A DNA stretch of 64,000 nucleotides. Source: Hermatobates lingyangjiaoensis (lineage: Eukaryota > Arthropoda > Insecta > Hemiptera > Hermatobatidae). Where the stretch lies: the NCBI GenBank assembly GCA_026182355.1, contig JAPFBL010000034.1, positions 186,001 through 250,000 on the forward strand, written 5' to 3'. The notes under the pieces were generated by a model. The model had not been told where the DNA came from and did not search any database. It saw only the letters and a program-made list of their open reading frames with translations. This document shows, in pieces, positions 1-54,939 of the stretch (positions are counted from its first letter, which is position 1; every line of letters starts with the position of its first letter). Both the position numbers and the translations under genes were made by a program.

Positions 1-119
1 ATTTCTCTATGTTTCTTTGTCTATATTGAACTATTTTTGTCCGTTTTGGATCGTATTTCTAACAAAAAAGTATATATATGAATTAAATACCACAATAAAC
101 AATATATATTAATTATAAT

Positions 120-152
120 GCTCTAAGGCCTTTCGTCACATCATCAGAGTGC
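120..152 (-). ncRNA. Hammerhead-type motif, family B copy 1
   Basis: Reading on the minus strand: stem I arm GCACU, core CUGAUGA, six bases, GAA, AGGCCU (2-bp stem III, GC loop), U at the cleavage position, then AGAGC. Stem I has one mismatch and stem II is almost absent. It lies at the 3' end of the GIY-YIG fragment. Confidence 0.55.
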
Positions 153-683
153 TAAAATGAAACAACCAAAAAAAAAAAAAAAACAACATAATAACAAGTT
201 AACCTGACTGTTGAAGTCTTCAAGATTGCTGGCATCCCTGTCTGAAAATTTAATGTTCCTAAACTTGAAGGAGCCTTGATCTGCTTTTAATAAAATTTCA
301 TCTAGTTTGTAAAGTCCCGGACTAATGTTCATTAAATTTCCATAGACGTTCTTTATGAGTGCACTTTCAATAATATTTTTCCTCCTTTCTGAAGGCACAA
401 AAATTAATTCCTTTGCTTCACTCCAATTTATGTAAGAACAAAGCACTCTTTAATCTTCCCGTCTGATCGAAAATTGGTGTTGTTTTACTCTTGTAAAGAG
501 ACCTTTACTCGTCTGTCCAATATAAGACATTTGGCAATCAGTACAAGGTATCCTATATACACAACTATCTTTTTCCTCCCCCTTATTATTAACAAGCCTA
601 TTCAACAAATTACTATCTGTAAATGATACTAAATGACATTCAATTGTCATGTGTTCATTCAGTCTATAGTTGTTAAAATCCAC
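144..683 (-). pseudogene. Penelope-like element GIY-YIG endonuclease fragment
   Basis: The minus strand reads CVYRIPCTDCQMSYIGQTSK, GLFTRVKQHQFSIRRED, an in-frame stop at 450-452, then NWSEAKELIFVPSERRKNII and ESALIK. YIGQT with the following R...H and the C-terminal ESALI are the GIY-YIG nuclease signature of PLEs. About ten residues between KQHQ and NWSEAK seem to be missing. A family B hammerhead motif follows directly downstream (120-152, same strand), so this is the 3' end of an element. Confidence 0.85.
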
Positions 684-845
684 ATACTATTTTTCTTTGT
701 AAAATAATTTGTAATGTAATACTTAGTTTTTTTGTTTCCAAATTTATACTTCTGCCTATGAAAAAGGTTTTAAATAAAGACCGAAACGTTGGCAATGAGA
801 GTTTAATTTGAACCTGAAGAACTGACCGAGTCCCGATAAACTTTA

Positions 846-850
<5 letters not shown>
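660..850 (+). mobile_element. PLE terminal repeat, family G
   Basis: Contains a conserved run (GAAACGTTGGCAATGAGAG, then CTGAAGAACTGACCGAGTC) that recurs at 11130-11200, 13105-13200, 38695-38780 and 42230-42310. It lies head to head with the minus-strand GIY-YIG fragment. The CTGAAGA core is present but the GAA after the hairpin is replaced by GATAA, so I do not call a ribozyme. Confidence 0.6.

Positions 851-900
<50 letters not shown>
850..900. repeat. (TA)n microsatellite
   Basis: About 25 TA units between two PLE-derived repeats. The short open frame over it is low complexity and not a gene. Confidence 0.95.
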
Positions 901-902
<2 letters not shown>

Positions 903-1056
903 ATGATCAAACCACAATATGAAATGGGGAAAAAATGCAACTGATGTCAAAAACCCAATCAGTTGGTTTTTTGACTCGGACGAAGACCGCTTGTTACGGT
1001 TGAAAGATCTTAGTCTTGTTTTCCCATTTCATATTGTGGTTTGATCATTGATATAT
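901..1056. mobile_element. Family A inverted pair with damaged hammerhead
   Basis: Left arm from 902 (GATCAAACCACAATATGAAA) and right arm ending at about 1052 are inverted copies. The right arm carries the family A motif at 973-1015 (+), but the core reads CGGACGA instead of CTGACGA, which should inactivate it. Confidence 0.75.
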
Positions 1057-1319
1057 CCATATATATAAAACAGTTGTGGAAACGATCCGAATCGAACAGT
1101 TGTAGCTAGTAGGTGTAAGATAGCAATAGGTCGGAGTTAGTAGTAAAGAAAACTTCGACATCCTTCGTCATCAGGAAGATAAGTTAATTGAAAAGCAATC
1201 CAAGACTCTTGCTTTTTTTTTTGGTGTTTTCTTGTGCTTGATTAAATGCTCTTATGGACTTTCTGTAATTAAAAAGTATCAGAGTTCGATCAAGTGTATT
1301 AAATGTTTTATTTTTACAG

Positions 1320-44001
<42,682 letters not shown>

Positions 44002-44200
44002 CCTTCATCATTATCTACTTTTGAATTTTTACATTTGTGATGAATTTAGTATACTTTTGTTTTGGTTTTTAAACAATTTGACTAATATGTAATTTTGGTC
44101 AATACTGTAACTTATAAATACCTCGTAAAAAGACGAAAAACATGAATTATTAATATAATTTTACTAAAAGATCATCCTAACAATTTATTTATTCCTTTTA
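44002..44200 (+). other. Probable DNMT1 3' UTR
   Basis: AT-rich sequence after TGA. No canonical AATAAA in the first 150 bp; AATATAAT near 44152 could serve. The end of the transcript is not determined. Confidence 0.4.
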
Positions 44201-44318
44201 ATTTTTCAGTCAGCATTTGAAATGGATGAGATAGTCGAAACTTCCTTGACATAGGCAACAAATACTAGTAACTGAACTCTGAAAATCCAAATTCATTTTT
44301 CGTATTAAAAATAGCCAA

Positions 44319-44600
44319 CTAATATAACAAATTTTTATGACTAGAGGTTTTTATTTTTTTTTTTATAAATGCATGGGTTTTGTGTTTATATACTATTTTT
44401 GAGAGTTTATCTACTATTCTACACTGTTTTGTCTCACTGAATTTGTCTATCAGGAAGAAGCAGGTTCCAAAAGAGTCTGTGGCGACAACACCTCCGTCAG
44501 TGTTGCCGCCATCTTTTAATTTGATAATCTTTTCTCTCTTCTCCTGACTTCTTCGCACGGCTCGCATGGTTTGCAGATTTTTCACCATTGAACTGGCCAG
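44319..44600 (-). promoter_or_regulatory. Possible promoter or first exon, YY1-like site
   Basis: A locally CpG-richer stretch. The minus strand has AAAGATGGCGGCAACAC at about 44500-44516, a YY1-type motif with a start codon in good context (MAATLTEVLSPQTLLEP, then stop). An 89-codon frame in another phase overlaps it. Neither matches a protein I know. It could be the promoter of the downstream gene or of a minus-strand transcript. Confidence 0.3.
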
Positions 44601-45890
44601 GTCATTGATGTTTTAGTATCATATGTATTGATCCCTCCATGCATATATTATGGAGGCAAGTGTAGGCTTGTTTAACAATGTATTTTACAAAAATACATCG
44701 TATTGTAGATTTTGTGTGATATCATTTAAATAAATAGCTGAGCTCTACACAAGTCAAAGACCACTACTACAAGAAAATAACGAATTACTCTCACTTATTA
44801 TCACACTTCTTATGTACTTTGGTTTTTTTACATTATATAAGTAAAGTAAACATTGCAGTATTGCATATTAAGTAATGACATTTTCCAGTCCAGTGTGGTT
44901 GTATTACAGAGGGTTGAAATCAGCCCACATGTTGCTTCCTTTAACAAATCATGTCAGATATTGGTACAGTTATTGCTGTGTTTATTAACCCCATTACTTT
45001 TGGGTAATATAATACATAACACAGGTACATTTTAGTTATTTATGAGAAGATGGATTCTAATTTTAAGTCCATCTTTGAAATTCAACTAACTTTTTTATTA
45101 GGTATTCTCTTGCTACCAATATTTCATGAACTTATAATATTAAAAGTCTCCTTATGTTAAAAATTATGGCTAGAGTGTACTTTAGGAGCCCCAGCGTTTA
45201 CAGAGACGGACCTTTACACAGAGGTTATAAGGGTTTCCCTACTCTCCAGTAGGGATTTTGGAGTTATTTCTTTTTCTTAAATGGAACTCATACTTATATT
45301 GCAGTAATGTTTATTTCAATATAAGTTTAATTAGTTTTTGCTATTTTCCTGGTTTGGGAGAAGACCAAACACTTGTTTGAGTCTAATAAATAGACATTAT
45401 TTACCTGAAATTATCAGTTACAACAAAATCCATCCATGTTTACATTTTGAAATTATTAAAACAAATTAGTTTTATAAACATTTTGGTCATTGTTGATTTG
45501 TCAACTCTGGGGCTCCTAAACTCCCTCTGTTTAAATAGGAAGTTCTATTTGTAGTAACATGAGAAGCTTTGATCGTAAATAAGCTTCTCTAAAACGACAG
45601 TATACCTATCAGCAGAATAAATCAACAGGGTCAGCCCTAAAAATGTTCCTTTTCACTCCGGAATGCTACTTGGATATTGAAGCAGTTTTTTGTAACACAA
45701 TATCGAATAATTGAATCAAAATTAATATAAAGATGTTTTAATCTAAGAACTATAGAATGGATTATAACAAAGTAACTCGAGAATAGTTTGTTCCTAGTAT
45801 ATATACAACCACAACTGAAATTGTGTCCACTAAAGGTTGTCCTCAGGAAAGTGTGTCATTGCCTGTGTTCTGGTTATTAGTTGTAAATGA
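44600..45890. other. Intergenic sequence, nothing recognised
   Basis: AT-rich. GGAGCCCCAGCGTTTACAGA near 45187 and GGGGCTCCTAAACTCCCTCTG near 45510 are inverse-like and might be ends of an unknown element of about 340 bp. Confidence 0.3.
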
Positions 45891-45899
45891 CGAACTGAT

Positions 45900-47165
45900 T
45901 ACTCTAAACAATCAGGGCTGATATCCAAGGTTATTCTGATGATTGTTATTATAGCAGAGGAATGATTGATGGTGATCTCTTGACGATGACTGAATTTGAT
46001 CTCATGCTGGTAAAGGAGAAAGGTCTAGACATAAAACCAAATAAAACAGTTCTTATACCTCTCTCAAGAAGAAAAAAGGTTCAAAGACCTCTTCATTAAA
46101 AATACTTTACTAGAACTCTCAGAGGTACGTAGACACGTTGGAATCTCATTAGATTAAATCTTTATATATTGATAAACTGGCATGACGGAAATATATTATA
46201 AATGAACGGAATAAACCTTTATATTAAACCGGAAATGATGTATCATAAGGTCTTAGCTCCAAACTATATATTTGGTCCTACGTAAAAAAATATGATTTCT
46301 TCTTTGACAAATCAATGGTATCATATGCATTGGTTGTAAAATGAAAAAGGTGCCTAAATTAGTGTCAGTAAACTACAAAGACAAACGTATCTAGGGATAG
46401 AACTATCTCCAGCATTGAAAAAAATTAACCTTCCTGCTAGGTACTTTTATCCAGAAAAAGACAGTTTAGAGTCTGCTCAAAGTGGCACGTGCTGGAAATA
46501 ACTCAATGGAATATAACATTTTAACAAATTTAATAGAACGAAATATTAAATGGCTTGGCTTTATGTATTAATAACATAATGCTTTTCATAGAATATTTTG
46601 GTGGGGGTTACACAGTTGTCACAAATAATCAACTGATTTGAAATTTTCCGGATACCCAAAGGGGGCTGTCATCTAGTGAACTGTTGGATCAAAAATTAAA
46701 AAAAAAACAGTAAAAATTAGTTCACTCTCATATGGATGTCTCGATCCGAGGCAACAAGACAGTAGCAGTTTTGAACAGTTTGGAGTCAAACAAACCTTCT
46801 ATAGCCTGGAGCATGTACATCATCTCAGCTTTCTTAAGAATGCAATTTGAGAGTAGATGAAGGAATTAAATACAAGGTGTCTAGAACAACCGAATATAAT
46901 TTGATCTAAAAAAAAAAAAAATCAAATATAAATTTAAATAACTGACTTGGCATTGTCCTTTTAATTACCATTAATGCAAACTCCAAATAACATTATATGA
47001 ACAATTCAGACTCTATCTGGAAGAGGTGGAAACATTTGAACATATTCTGTGTGAATGTGATGCAATTATGAAATCCATGAGAGAACTTAAAATTTGAAAC
47101 TGAATTTAGAAACGGCAAAGAGACTCACATTTTAAACAGATATAGTCCCGTGTGCAACTCTGAGA
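45900..47165 (+). pseudogene. LINE reverse transcriptase remnant
   Basis: Near 45925 it reads IQGYSDDCYYSRGMIDGDLL, then EKGLDIKPNKTVLIPLSRRK. The QGYSDD stretch is the RT catalytic region, and PNKT...P..RRKK is typical of I/Jockey/R1-like LINEs. Near 47010 CLEEVETFEHILCECD is the C-terminal Cys-His motif. Stops and frameshifts lie between them. Confidence 0.75.
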
Positions 47166-47199
47166 TTCATAACTTATTTAATAATAACATGTTTTTGAA

Positions 47200-48480
47200 C
47201 AATGCTTTCAAGTTGTTTTAACTGATAAAGTAGATACAGTTATACTGTATACAGTAATGAATATTCATTATCTATGAGTTTTATGTCTATCAACACGATA
47301 GCACATTAAAATAAAATCAAACCCAATTGATTGTGAACAAGTTTAATATTATGTTTACTTACAGTAGAGTGTAGGCCACTCTGGATTTTTTAAAATATCC
47401 ACCCTTTCAGAATTTTTTGAATGAAAATAAAGTGTATTTATGATTGGATATTGTAACAAAGGTTTTAGACTTTCTCTAAAAAGATATAATAGACATTGTA
47501 GTAATATCCTTCTTTAATAAAGTAAATATCTACCTTAGAGTATTTATTAAGTTTGATATCTTTTCCAAGATTCAAATATTTAACTAACAACCTGTGTTTT
47601 TATTGGCAATTTACAATCTTTGTTGCAACTTGCTTAGGCACACCAAAAGTAAAATATAATCATAGAAAAGGGAAGTGTTAAATTTATGTAGTTCTGTATG
47701 TACATTATAGTTTTATTTTTTCATTTAATAGATAAATAGATTTAATCTAATAGATTCAATGTGTCATTATTAATTATATAATTTTTTTATGTTATATTTA
47801 TATTCTTCTTAGTAACCGTGTAAATTTTTTTAATCACTCATTCCCATCTTCCTTTATAATTTTAATATTTATAGTTATTAAGCCATATTTGTTGTTTTAA
47901 GTTATTATATATACTTGGGAATTTGTTAAGTTGGTAATTAATTAATAGTAGTTTGAAAATGCATCTATCACATACTGAATGGCAACGCTAATAGCAAACT
48001 AGGGCGACGATGTTACAAGAAATAAATATATTTATGACGGCAGGACCAACATAAATAGGGCCTCGTGTATAGTAGTCCCCCAGCTAAAGGTAGAAGACTA
48101 GGAAATAGATGTGCATCCATACCCGTAAAAAAATATGCTAGGATCCCTACTGACTAGGTGTATCATCCGAATAATGATTTAAATTCTATCTGAACTAATG
48201 GAATTGGTTTGTTAGGTCCCACGCATATGCCAATCAGTCTGTCACGGCCTCGTATTAGCTGTGGTTCCATAAGTATTTTAATGGAGAGTGAGAGACGAAA
48301 ATGTGTTTAGTAATATTATGCCCACAATGCATTTTTTTTTTTAATTATAACTGTTTCACCCAAGCGCTATCAACACTGATGTTGATGCATAAATTAAGGA
48401 GGTTATACCCTGTTGATTTGGGTACTTATCTTATCAGTTCATGTTTTTAAAGAGTTTTGAGACTGGATTTTTTTCAAGAT
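47200..48480. other. Intergenic, mostly unassigned
   Basis: An inverse copy of the 1835 repeat end lies near 47365-47395 (AGTAGAGTGTAGGCCACTC). The rest, including a less AT-rich patch near 48000-48260, is not recognised. Confidence 0.35.
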
Positions 48481-48531
48481 CACCGTGTGGAATGAATCAC
48501 CTTTCATCTTTGAAGAAAAATAATTTTCACC

Positions 48532-48705
48532 ATGAAAGGAGCTCAGAGAGTCATCGCTTTTTGTCTTATGATAGCTGTATTACCTGTAATTTTACTTGCA
48601 ATTCCTCTTTATCTTAGACACACAGTCTTTCAGAATGTGACATACTCTGTTTCTGAATCAGACATATTAGAAATGGTAAATGGGATCTCTTCTATTTTTT
48701 GCCAG
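48532..48705 (+). CDS. DUF4792 gene exon 1
   Basis: ATG to donor TGCCAG|GTATAG, 58 codons, phase 0. Encodes the signal-anchor and the start of the luminal or extracellular domain. Untranslated sequence lies directly upstream; no clear TATA box was seen. Confidence 0.85.
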
Positions 48706-51334
48706 GTATAGATTTGAAAGTTTACGAAATATGTTTTAACCGAGTTTTTTTTCTTTAATTATCCTATTAACTTCCAGGAACATTCTTTGAGTATGGACTC
48801 ACCGTTTAGTGCATTTCAAATAAAAGGTCCTCCATTAATGTCTACAAAGCAAAGAAAACACATAAACATGAAAAAAAGTATGATACTCCCTGATGACACT
48901 TTGGAATATTGGGGATTTTATCTTCCAGCTGGTTCAACCGTAAATCTGTCTGTTTGTTCAAGGTTTTACTCTTTTCTCTTTGAAAATAATAAAAAAAAAC
49001 TTCAGTTATTTTTAAGAACTGTGCTAATGACAATACAAATATTTTAAATATGTTTTAAATATTTTAAAGTATCATAAATAATTGCATGAAAGGATATATT
49101 ATAAATAATACTTAGGCATTATAATCGGAGGAAATTTTTGTATATAATTTAAAAACCGTGATATTATGTCAGAATTTGAAATATGCTTTGAGTCAAACAA
49201 TTGATACAAATATAAAACGAAATATATTCTTAATATAAATGATTAAAGAATGAATCGAAATATCGTTGAATGGATAAGACTAAGTTGTTAGATACATCTA
49301 TGTTTGTCTACGATTACATATTACTAGACTGTTGGGTCACATTGGATTAGAATTTTGAATTCACTTGAAAAATTGAAAAAAGCTGGGACATTCATTCGGA
49401 AGAATTATAAATTGGTACATTCAATCTTTCTTGTACAACGAAGTATGTATAGTAATACATATGCAGAAAAATCACAGCAAATAAACACGTGATGCAATCA
49501 ATGAAGTTTAAACCACAAGGAAAAAGGAAAACAATAGAAATAAATGCTCTGAGGCCTTTCACTTTATGTCATTAGAAAGAAGATAAAATTTTGTTCGTAA
49601 AAACAAGAACATCACTGTTTGGTTTCTTAATTACAAAAAGTGAAAGGCCTCAGGATTTATTTCTATGGTTTTCCTTTTTTTTTTTGTGGTTTAAACTTCA
49701 GTAATACATATATATTAAAAGGGGTAGTACTAACATTTAATAAAACATTTAAGTTAGAAGTGATTTTGATTCTTCCATTTAAGATTTTAAAATTAATTTT
49801 GATTTATTTATTAGTTTAATCAGTTTACCACAGCATTGTCTATAGTTATTGTGACAAGCTACTAGAAATCTTGCTCAGGTGCTATTTTTTTTTCATTTTA
49901 TTTTTATTAATAACCGTAAATTAATTAATTAATAACCGTACTTACAGCATTCGTTATTAACTTCATCTAATGTCAAAGTTACAAAACATTTGTACTAAAA
50001 AACCCACCAAGGATTAAGGGAATCGAACTACATCTCTATGGTGCACTCAATACCATAGAGCTTCCATTCAATGGTGATAACCTTCCTCACTAAACTACTA
50101 AACTAGCAGGCAGTATTATGTAATCTGTCAACGTTTTGTTTTGGTGTAGGTTTTATGTAACTGTCCAGAGTCTACAATACCCTGAAATCGCGTTTTTTAT
50201 TAATTTAGCAACCAATGTGTGATTAATTTATAAAATTAATTGATTTACGATTTTTTTTAAAACTGACAGCACTATTTTATTACAATATAATAAAATTTTA
50301 AACAAAATGTTATTGGTATTGGACTTTCTTAGCTATTTCAATATTAGGGTTTAGTTACCTAGTGTAACGAAATTTAAATCTGCAGTCATTTCTTAGTTTC
50401 CCCTTAATATATTTTTATTAATTATCTTAATATCATTTACTGCCTCACAAAAAACTGTATATAATTATATTTTATTAGATTTTTTTTTGTTTCTAGATAC
50501 GAAGGATCCAGAATATTAGTAGTTAAAGGTGAAAAAGAGTTAAGAGATTGTGGTTTGAATCAGTTAGAAGAAGAGACATCTTCGGTTCTTTCACCTGGAA
50601 AAGGATCTGTATTTGTCACTTACGAGAATGGTAAGGATAAAGTTACGAGTAAAAAAGATTTCATTACACAGGAAGAAGAAGAAAATCATGGAGGTGAAGA
50701 CCTTACAGATGAACCAGAACAATATTATAATTCAATCAGAGAAAGAAAGAAGAATTTGATTGGTAAGCTATCAGGAAAAGTGAAAAGATCCCCAGATGAA
50801 AGACTCTTAGATGCTGGCGTAGCTCATGGAGGTATTGACCCAGTTAGTAATAATCCTTCAAATGATTCTTCAGTTTCAAGTTTTGAAACAAGTTTACTCA
50901 CATGTTATGAAGGCTTAATTCTTCTTTCACAAGGATTTGCTCCTTCTAAATATTGCAGCTCTCCGGACTACCTTGAATCTGGTGGTCACTTAACTACTAT
51001 TCATAATGTCACAGGAAACGGTTACTATTACTATATATTCTATTCTGATAATGATTATATTCAAAATGAAATCCATGCCATTTTTAATATATTCAAACCC
51101 ACATTTTTATACAATAATTATACATCTGCTTGTATAAACGCCACTGAATGTGTGTTCCATGTACCCTTTTTATCAGAAGACATTGTCATCATAGAGGTGC
51201 CAACACGTGATGGCATTGAACATGACCCTGATGATGAGAACATATTAATATCGTCTTGTCATCCCCGTACTTTAGTCTATATGATTTTTCCAATATCAGT
51301 ATTGTTTCTGATTCTTCTTTTTGCATTCCTGTAG
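48532..51334 (+). CDS. DUF4792/DUF4793 (APD1-4-like) membrane protein, 3 exons
   Basis: Exons 48532-48705, 48778-48962 and 50497-51334 join in phase to give about 398 residues. The start ATG follows TTTTCACC. Residues 8-27 are a hydrophobic signal-anchor (VIAFCLMIAVLPVILLAIPL). Next come DILEMVNGISSIFC, SMILPDDTLEYWGFYLPAG and RILVVKGEKELRDCGL, which I recognise as the conserved N-terminal DUF4792 region of arthropod proteins related to plant APD1-4. A variable acidic middle follows, then a DUF4793-like part (FETSLLTCYEGLILL, YYYYIFYSDNDYIQNEIH, VIIEVPTRDGIEHDPDDENI) with NYT/NAT glycosylation sites. The end is a second membrane segment, LVYMIFPISVLFLILLFAFL. Plant relatives end in a RING domain; none is seen here. 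The function in animals is not known to me. The assignment is from memory of the family. Confidence 0.88.
48778..48962 (+). CDS. DUF4792 gene exon 2
   Basis: Acceptor TTAACTTCCAG, donor TTCAAG|GTTTTA after a 72-bp intron. It reads EHSLSMDSPFSAFQIKGPPL, then DTLEYWGFYLPAGSTVNLSV. Reading on past the donor gives only an intronic extension. Confidence 0.85.
49480..49705. mobile_element. Family B inverted pair in the DUF4792 intron
   Basis: The left arm from GAAGTTTAAACCACAAGG and the right arm ending GTGGTTTAAACTTC near 49700 are inverted. The minus-strand motif from 49546 has a damaged core (TCTAATGA). The right arm lost CTGA. Confidence 0.75.
50497..51334 (+). CDS. DUF4792 gene exon 3, terminal
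   Basis: Acceptor TTTGTTTCTAG. Reads YEGSRILVVKGEKELRDCGL and continues open for 278 codons to TAG directly after the last membrane segment. The stop overlaps a possible donor (CCT|GTAGGT). A spliced longer form is possible, but no downstream exon was recognised before 58864. Confidence 0.88.
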
Positions 51335-52084
51335 GTCTTTTAGTTATTTTTGTCTAAATTAAGACAGTGATTTTGTAAAGTATTTCTGAGATAGTTGTGT
51401 TTTATTTTTAAAATTTCAAAATAATATTGGGATGGCTGCAAAAATTTTAATTACTGAGACATCACACTGCGTAAATGTCACTTTATCCTTTCTAACGAAC
51501 AAACTCTTTTTCAGTTTTATTTAGTTTGATGCGAATAAAAATCCATGTGTTTTCAAGTTTTAAATAAAGACATACAAAAGGAATATATATAATTATAAAA
51601 GAAATTAATTTATAAAACTCTTTATAATTTTTTCTATTCTTTTTGTTTAAATAAGGTGGCATATTCACCCTTTTAAGTACCTGATAAATTACGTGCAAGT
51701 CAGTATTTAAAAAAATGAAAAAAAAAATTAAATATTAATGCACTGAAAGTGTAAATTTGATTTAACATATCCTCAGAGCATTCTTTTTAGATTGAAGTAT
51801 GATATTACTAGGATTTTTTTAAAAATAAATTATGAATATTTAATTAAAATAGACGCTGATCTGTTTTGAATAAAAATATTAGAATAAACTACAGACAAGT
51901 CTTCTGATTTCTCATAGTTAATTTCATTGTGCTTTCATTAAAACTGCCAAAATATTGAAAATCAGTTTTAGCGTCTGATTTGAATTCGTTTCTGTATGTT
52001 ATATATATATTTGTAAATTTGGTAGCAGTCCTTCCTGTATACATACATTGTTAAAAATTAGACCATATTATATAAAAAAAGCTG

Positions 52085-52470
52085 AAACTTGCTTTTTCAT
52101 AAGTTTCTCGAGTTTTTTGGAATAACGATCTTGTTACTGTATCCACAGAATATAGTAAGTTACCAATCGACATGCTAAATGAACACATGTTTGCTTGCTG
52201 TCTTCAGCCATTATCAAGAAATGAATGCATTTTGAAGTTTAAAGCTTTAATCTCCCCCAACCCCAGCAACACATTCCACATTTAACACATTCCACATTTC
52301 TTATATAAAGCTTTAAACTTCAAAATGCATTCATTTCTTGATAATAGCTGAAGACAACAGAAACATGTGTTCATTTAGCATGCTCATTGGTAACTTACTA
52401 TATTCTGTGGATATAGTAACAAGATCGGTATTCCGATTCATAAGAAACTTATGAAAAAGCAAGTTCCAGA
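52085..52470. mobile_element. Long palindrome, arms about 150 bp
   Basis: The left arm (AAACTTGCTTTTTCATAAGT onward) and the right arm ending with the inverse near 52465 flank a CCCCAACCCC-type centre. Each arm has CTGAAGA near TCATTTAGCATG, as expected of a PLE terminus, but the putative cleavage base is G. Confidence 0.8.
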
Positions 52471-52499
52471 TAAATAAATATGTCTAATTTTTAACAACA

Positions 52500-52665
52500 T
52501 ATATATATGATCAAACCACAGTAAGAAATGGGAAAACAAGGCTATAAGATCTTTCAACCGTAACAAGTGGTCTTAGTCAGAGTCAAAAACCCAACTGAGC
52601 GTTGATCATTGATTGTTGTTTCACGTGTTTATGTGAAATCTTGTTATATATGTATATATATATAT
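52500..52665 (-). mobile_element. Family A solo arm, damaged
   Basis: 52544-52584 (minus) reads CTGACTA in place of CTGACGA, with GAA and AGATCTT kept and AGTC lost. The terminal hairpin follows at about 52618-52642, then a TA run. Confidence 0.7.
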
Positions 52666-52667
52666 AT

Positions 52668-52872
52668 ATATCAGCTCAAAAACGAAGAAAAGCAACACAC
52701 AGAGAAAGAGACACACTTACAAACTCAAATTTTCGGATGATCCATCTTCAGGAGAAAATAGAAAGGGCGACCAAGCACGCCGGAAACACAACAGGCAGGA
52801 AACCCTAAAATTTGAGTTTGTAAGTGTGTCTCTTTCTCTGTGTGTTGCTTTTTTTCGTTTTTGAGCTGATTT
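52668..52872. mobile_element. Family I inverted pair
   Basis: Arms of about 63 bp (TCAGCTCAAAAACGAAGAAA to AAACTCAAATTTT, and inverse at 52808-52870). Only the left arm keeps the ribozyme-like unit. Confidence 0.8.
52724..52754 (-). ncRNA. Hammerhead-like motif, family I
   Basis: Minus strand: CTC, CTGAAGA, T, GGA-TCA-TCC hairpin, GAA, AATTT, GAG. Stem I CTC/GAG 3 bp, stem III one pair, cleavage base U. Confidence 0.5.
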
Positions 52873-52999
52873 GCGTCCAGTTTGAATCGTTTTTTTCGAA
52901 TTTTGAGTGAGATATATATCAATGATCAAACCATTTAAGGAATCTATAAATTGGATTTGTAATTTTAAAATAAATAAGTTAAATGGATATGACATAGAA

Positions 53000-54930
53000 G
53001 ACAAACATGCAGATATTCTTTGATCAATTAAGTTTCAAATCGAAAGGACTGTATTATTTAAACACTTAAGTGTTTAACACCTAACCCCCCGCCCCCATGT
53101 TTAGTTATTATTGGGGAATTTTGTTATTATTAAAAAATTAAATAAGGAAATTATAATTTCCCTGCAATGGCGTTTGTTGTGGTCTTTTCAAGTTTATTAT
53201 ATTAAGTTATTTTTAATTAGTTTTATAAAAAAAAAACAATATCCTGCAAAGACATTTTTATACAATAAAAAAAAGAAGAAATGTTTATATTTAGTTAGTT
53301 TTTTTTATTTATTTTTCAAAAGAACATGTTTAGTTTACTATTGCACTGTATAATAATATCTATTATAAGTATATCATTTTACAATTGACTGAAGAGAAAA
53401 ACTGTGGTAATTTTAAATTAAACTTCCCGTCTGTTGAGTACGATTACGTCAAAAACATCTAACTTCTCTATTGATAAAGAGAGATCACTTTCCGTCAGAC
53501 TGGACTATTTGCTGACTTGTCAAAGACTTTAGTTCCTTTTTTTTTATTTTTAATTAGATCACCTTATTGATTGATCTATAATTATTTCATAATTATGATA
53601 GATCATACGCTTAATTTAATTTTTGCTCAATGTTTTAACAAAGGTTAAGTTAAAAAAGTTTCTTAAGTTCTTTAATTGCAAGTGATTTTATTTTATGGTA
53701 AAAGTAACGTTTTTTATTAAAACTTACTTAAATTTTAAGTAGGTTGGTTGACTTATAGTGCAATATCAAATATCAAAAATTAATAAAATTTGGTAAAATG
53801 TTGAAAGTTATAATTTAGTATTTTTTTTGTAATGGTATGGTTTTTGTTTCAACATTCATAATAAGATTCAATGACTGTTTATAAATTATATTTAACTAAT
53901 GACTGTTTTAATATTGCTTAATTGTTTTATTTTGAAAATTCTAATTTTTAATCCTTACTTTGCTGTTTTATTAATTGTGCGTTATTAAAAATATCATTAC
54001 AAATTAATAATGGTTATTATTTAACTTCTCTATTTGGATAAGTTCAGTATTTCCATGTTACAGAATGTATCAAATTTGAAACTAGTTTAAATATTCTAAA
54101 ATTGTAATAGCCATATAATTATGTATGAAGTATTTATCTGTAACATTAATATTTAAAGGATAAGAATATATTGACAACTTGATAAAGTCATGGATTTTAA
54201 TCATAAATTACTGGCACAGAAAATAAAACATTAATGAAGTGTGGTATATTTGATATTTTATGTATTTTAGAAAAAAAAAATGATTGTATTCTTTAACTAA
54301 GAAAAATAGCGCGAATTGTTTTTAAACAATTATTATTACATTTAGAAGTTTAAGAAATAACCAATTTCTATAAACCTAATTACTTTTCATTGATAATGGC
54401 TCAATGTATAATATATTACATTTTCTTTTTAAGGATGTTAAGAATTGAACATTATAGATTAAAAAAAGTTATATTTCTGTATCAGTTGAATGTCTTTATA
54501 CTTTTGTATATTAATATATTATGAAAAATTGATATGATGATTAATTCGTTATTGGGATATTGATGAAAACAATTTATTTATATATTTTAAGAATGCTGTG
54601 ATTTGTTACCGTTTACTTCTATGACTGACTTGTTTTATTTGATTATGTTTGTTATTGGTTTGAATAATATTTTATATGTATAATTTATTAATATCTATAT
54701 ATATGTATTTGATTATTTATTTTACCCTTTGTCTTGAAATGATATTTATTAGGCTTGTGAACATCAGTCATAGTAAAGCAAAAATTTATGAACCATCAAA
54801 TAATTTTAGAGGCCTTTATGAAAATAATTTAAAAATGGTTTCCAAATTTTTGTCAACTGATGTACATCACTCAAAAATCTGATTCCTTCCACCTTGACAT
54901 TTATCATTATTTTTTTTATCTTAAAAAATT
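53000..54930. other. Intergenic, nothing recognised
   Basis: Very AT-rich with poly-A and poly-T runs. No open frame with recognisable similarity. Confidence 0.45.
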
Positions 54931-54939
54931 AAAGATAAA

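Noticed and set aside
673..903. Frame starting with Ile-Tyr repeats
   Set aside because: Translation of the (TA)n microsatellite and a repeat end; no protein.
1150..1185. Minus-strand CTGATGACGAAGGATGTCGAAG
   Set aside because: Resembles a core, but the hairpin does not start at the right place and stem III is absent; a single decayed copy at best.
52340..52375. CTGAAGACAACAGAAACATGTG in the long palindrome as an active ribozyme
   Set aside because: The base at the cleavage position would be G, which hammerheads do not cleave, and the stem II segment is only five bases.
52717..53004. Overlapping minus-strand frames of 95 and 65 codons
   Set aside because: They run through the family I palindrome and have no similarity to a protein; repeat shadows.
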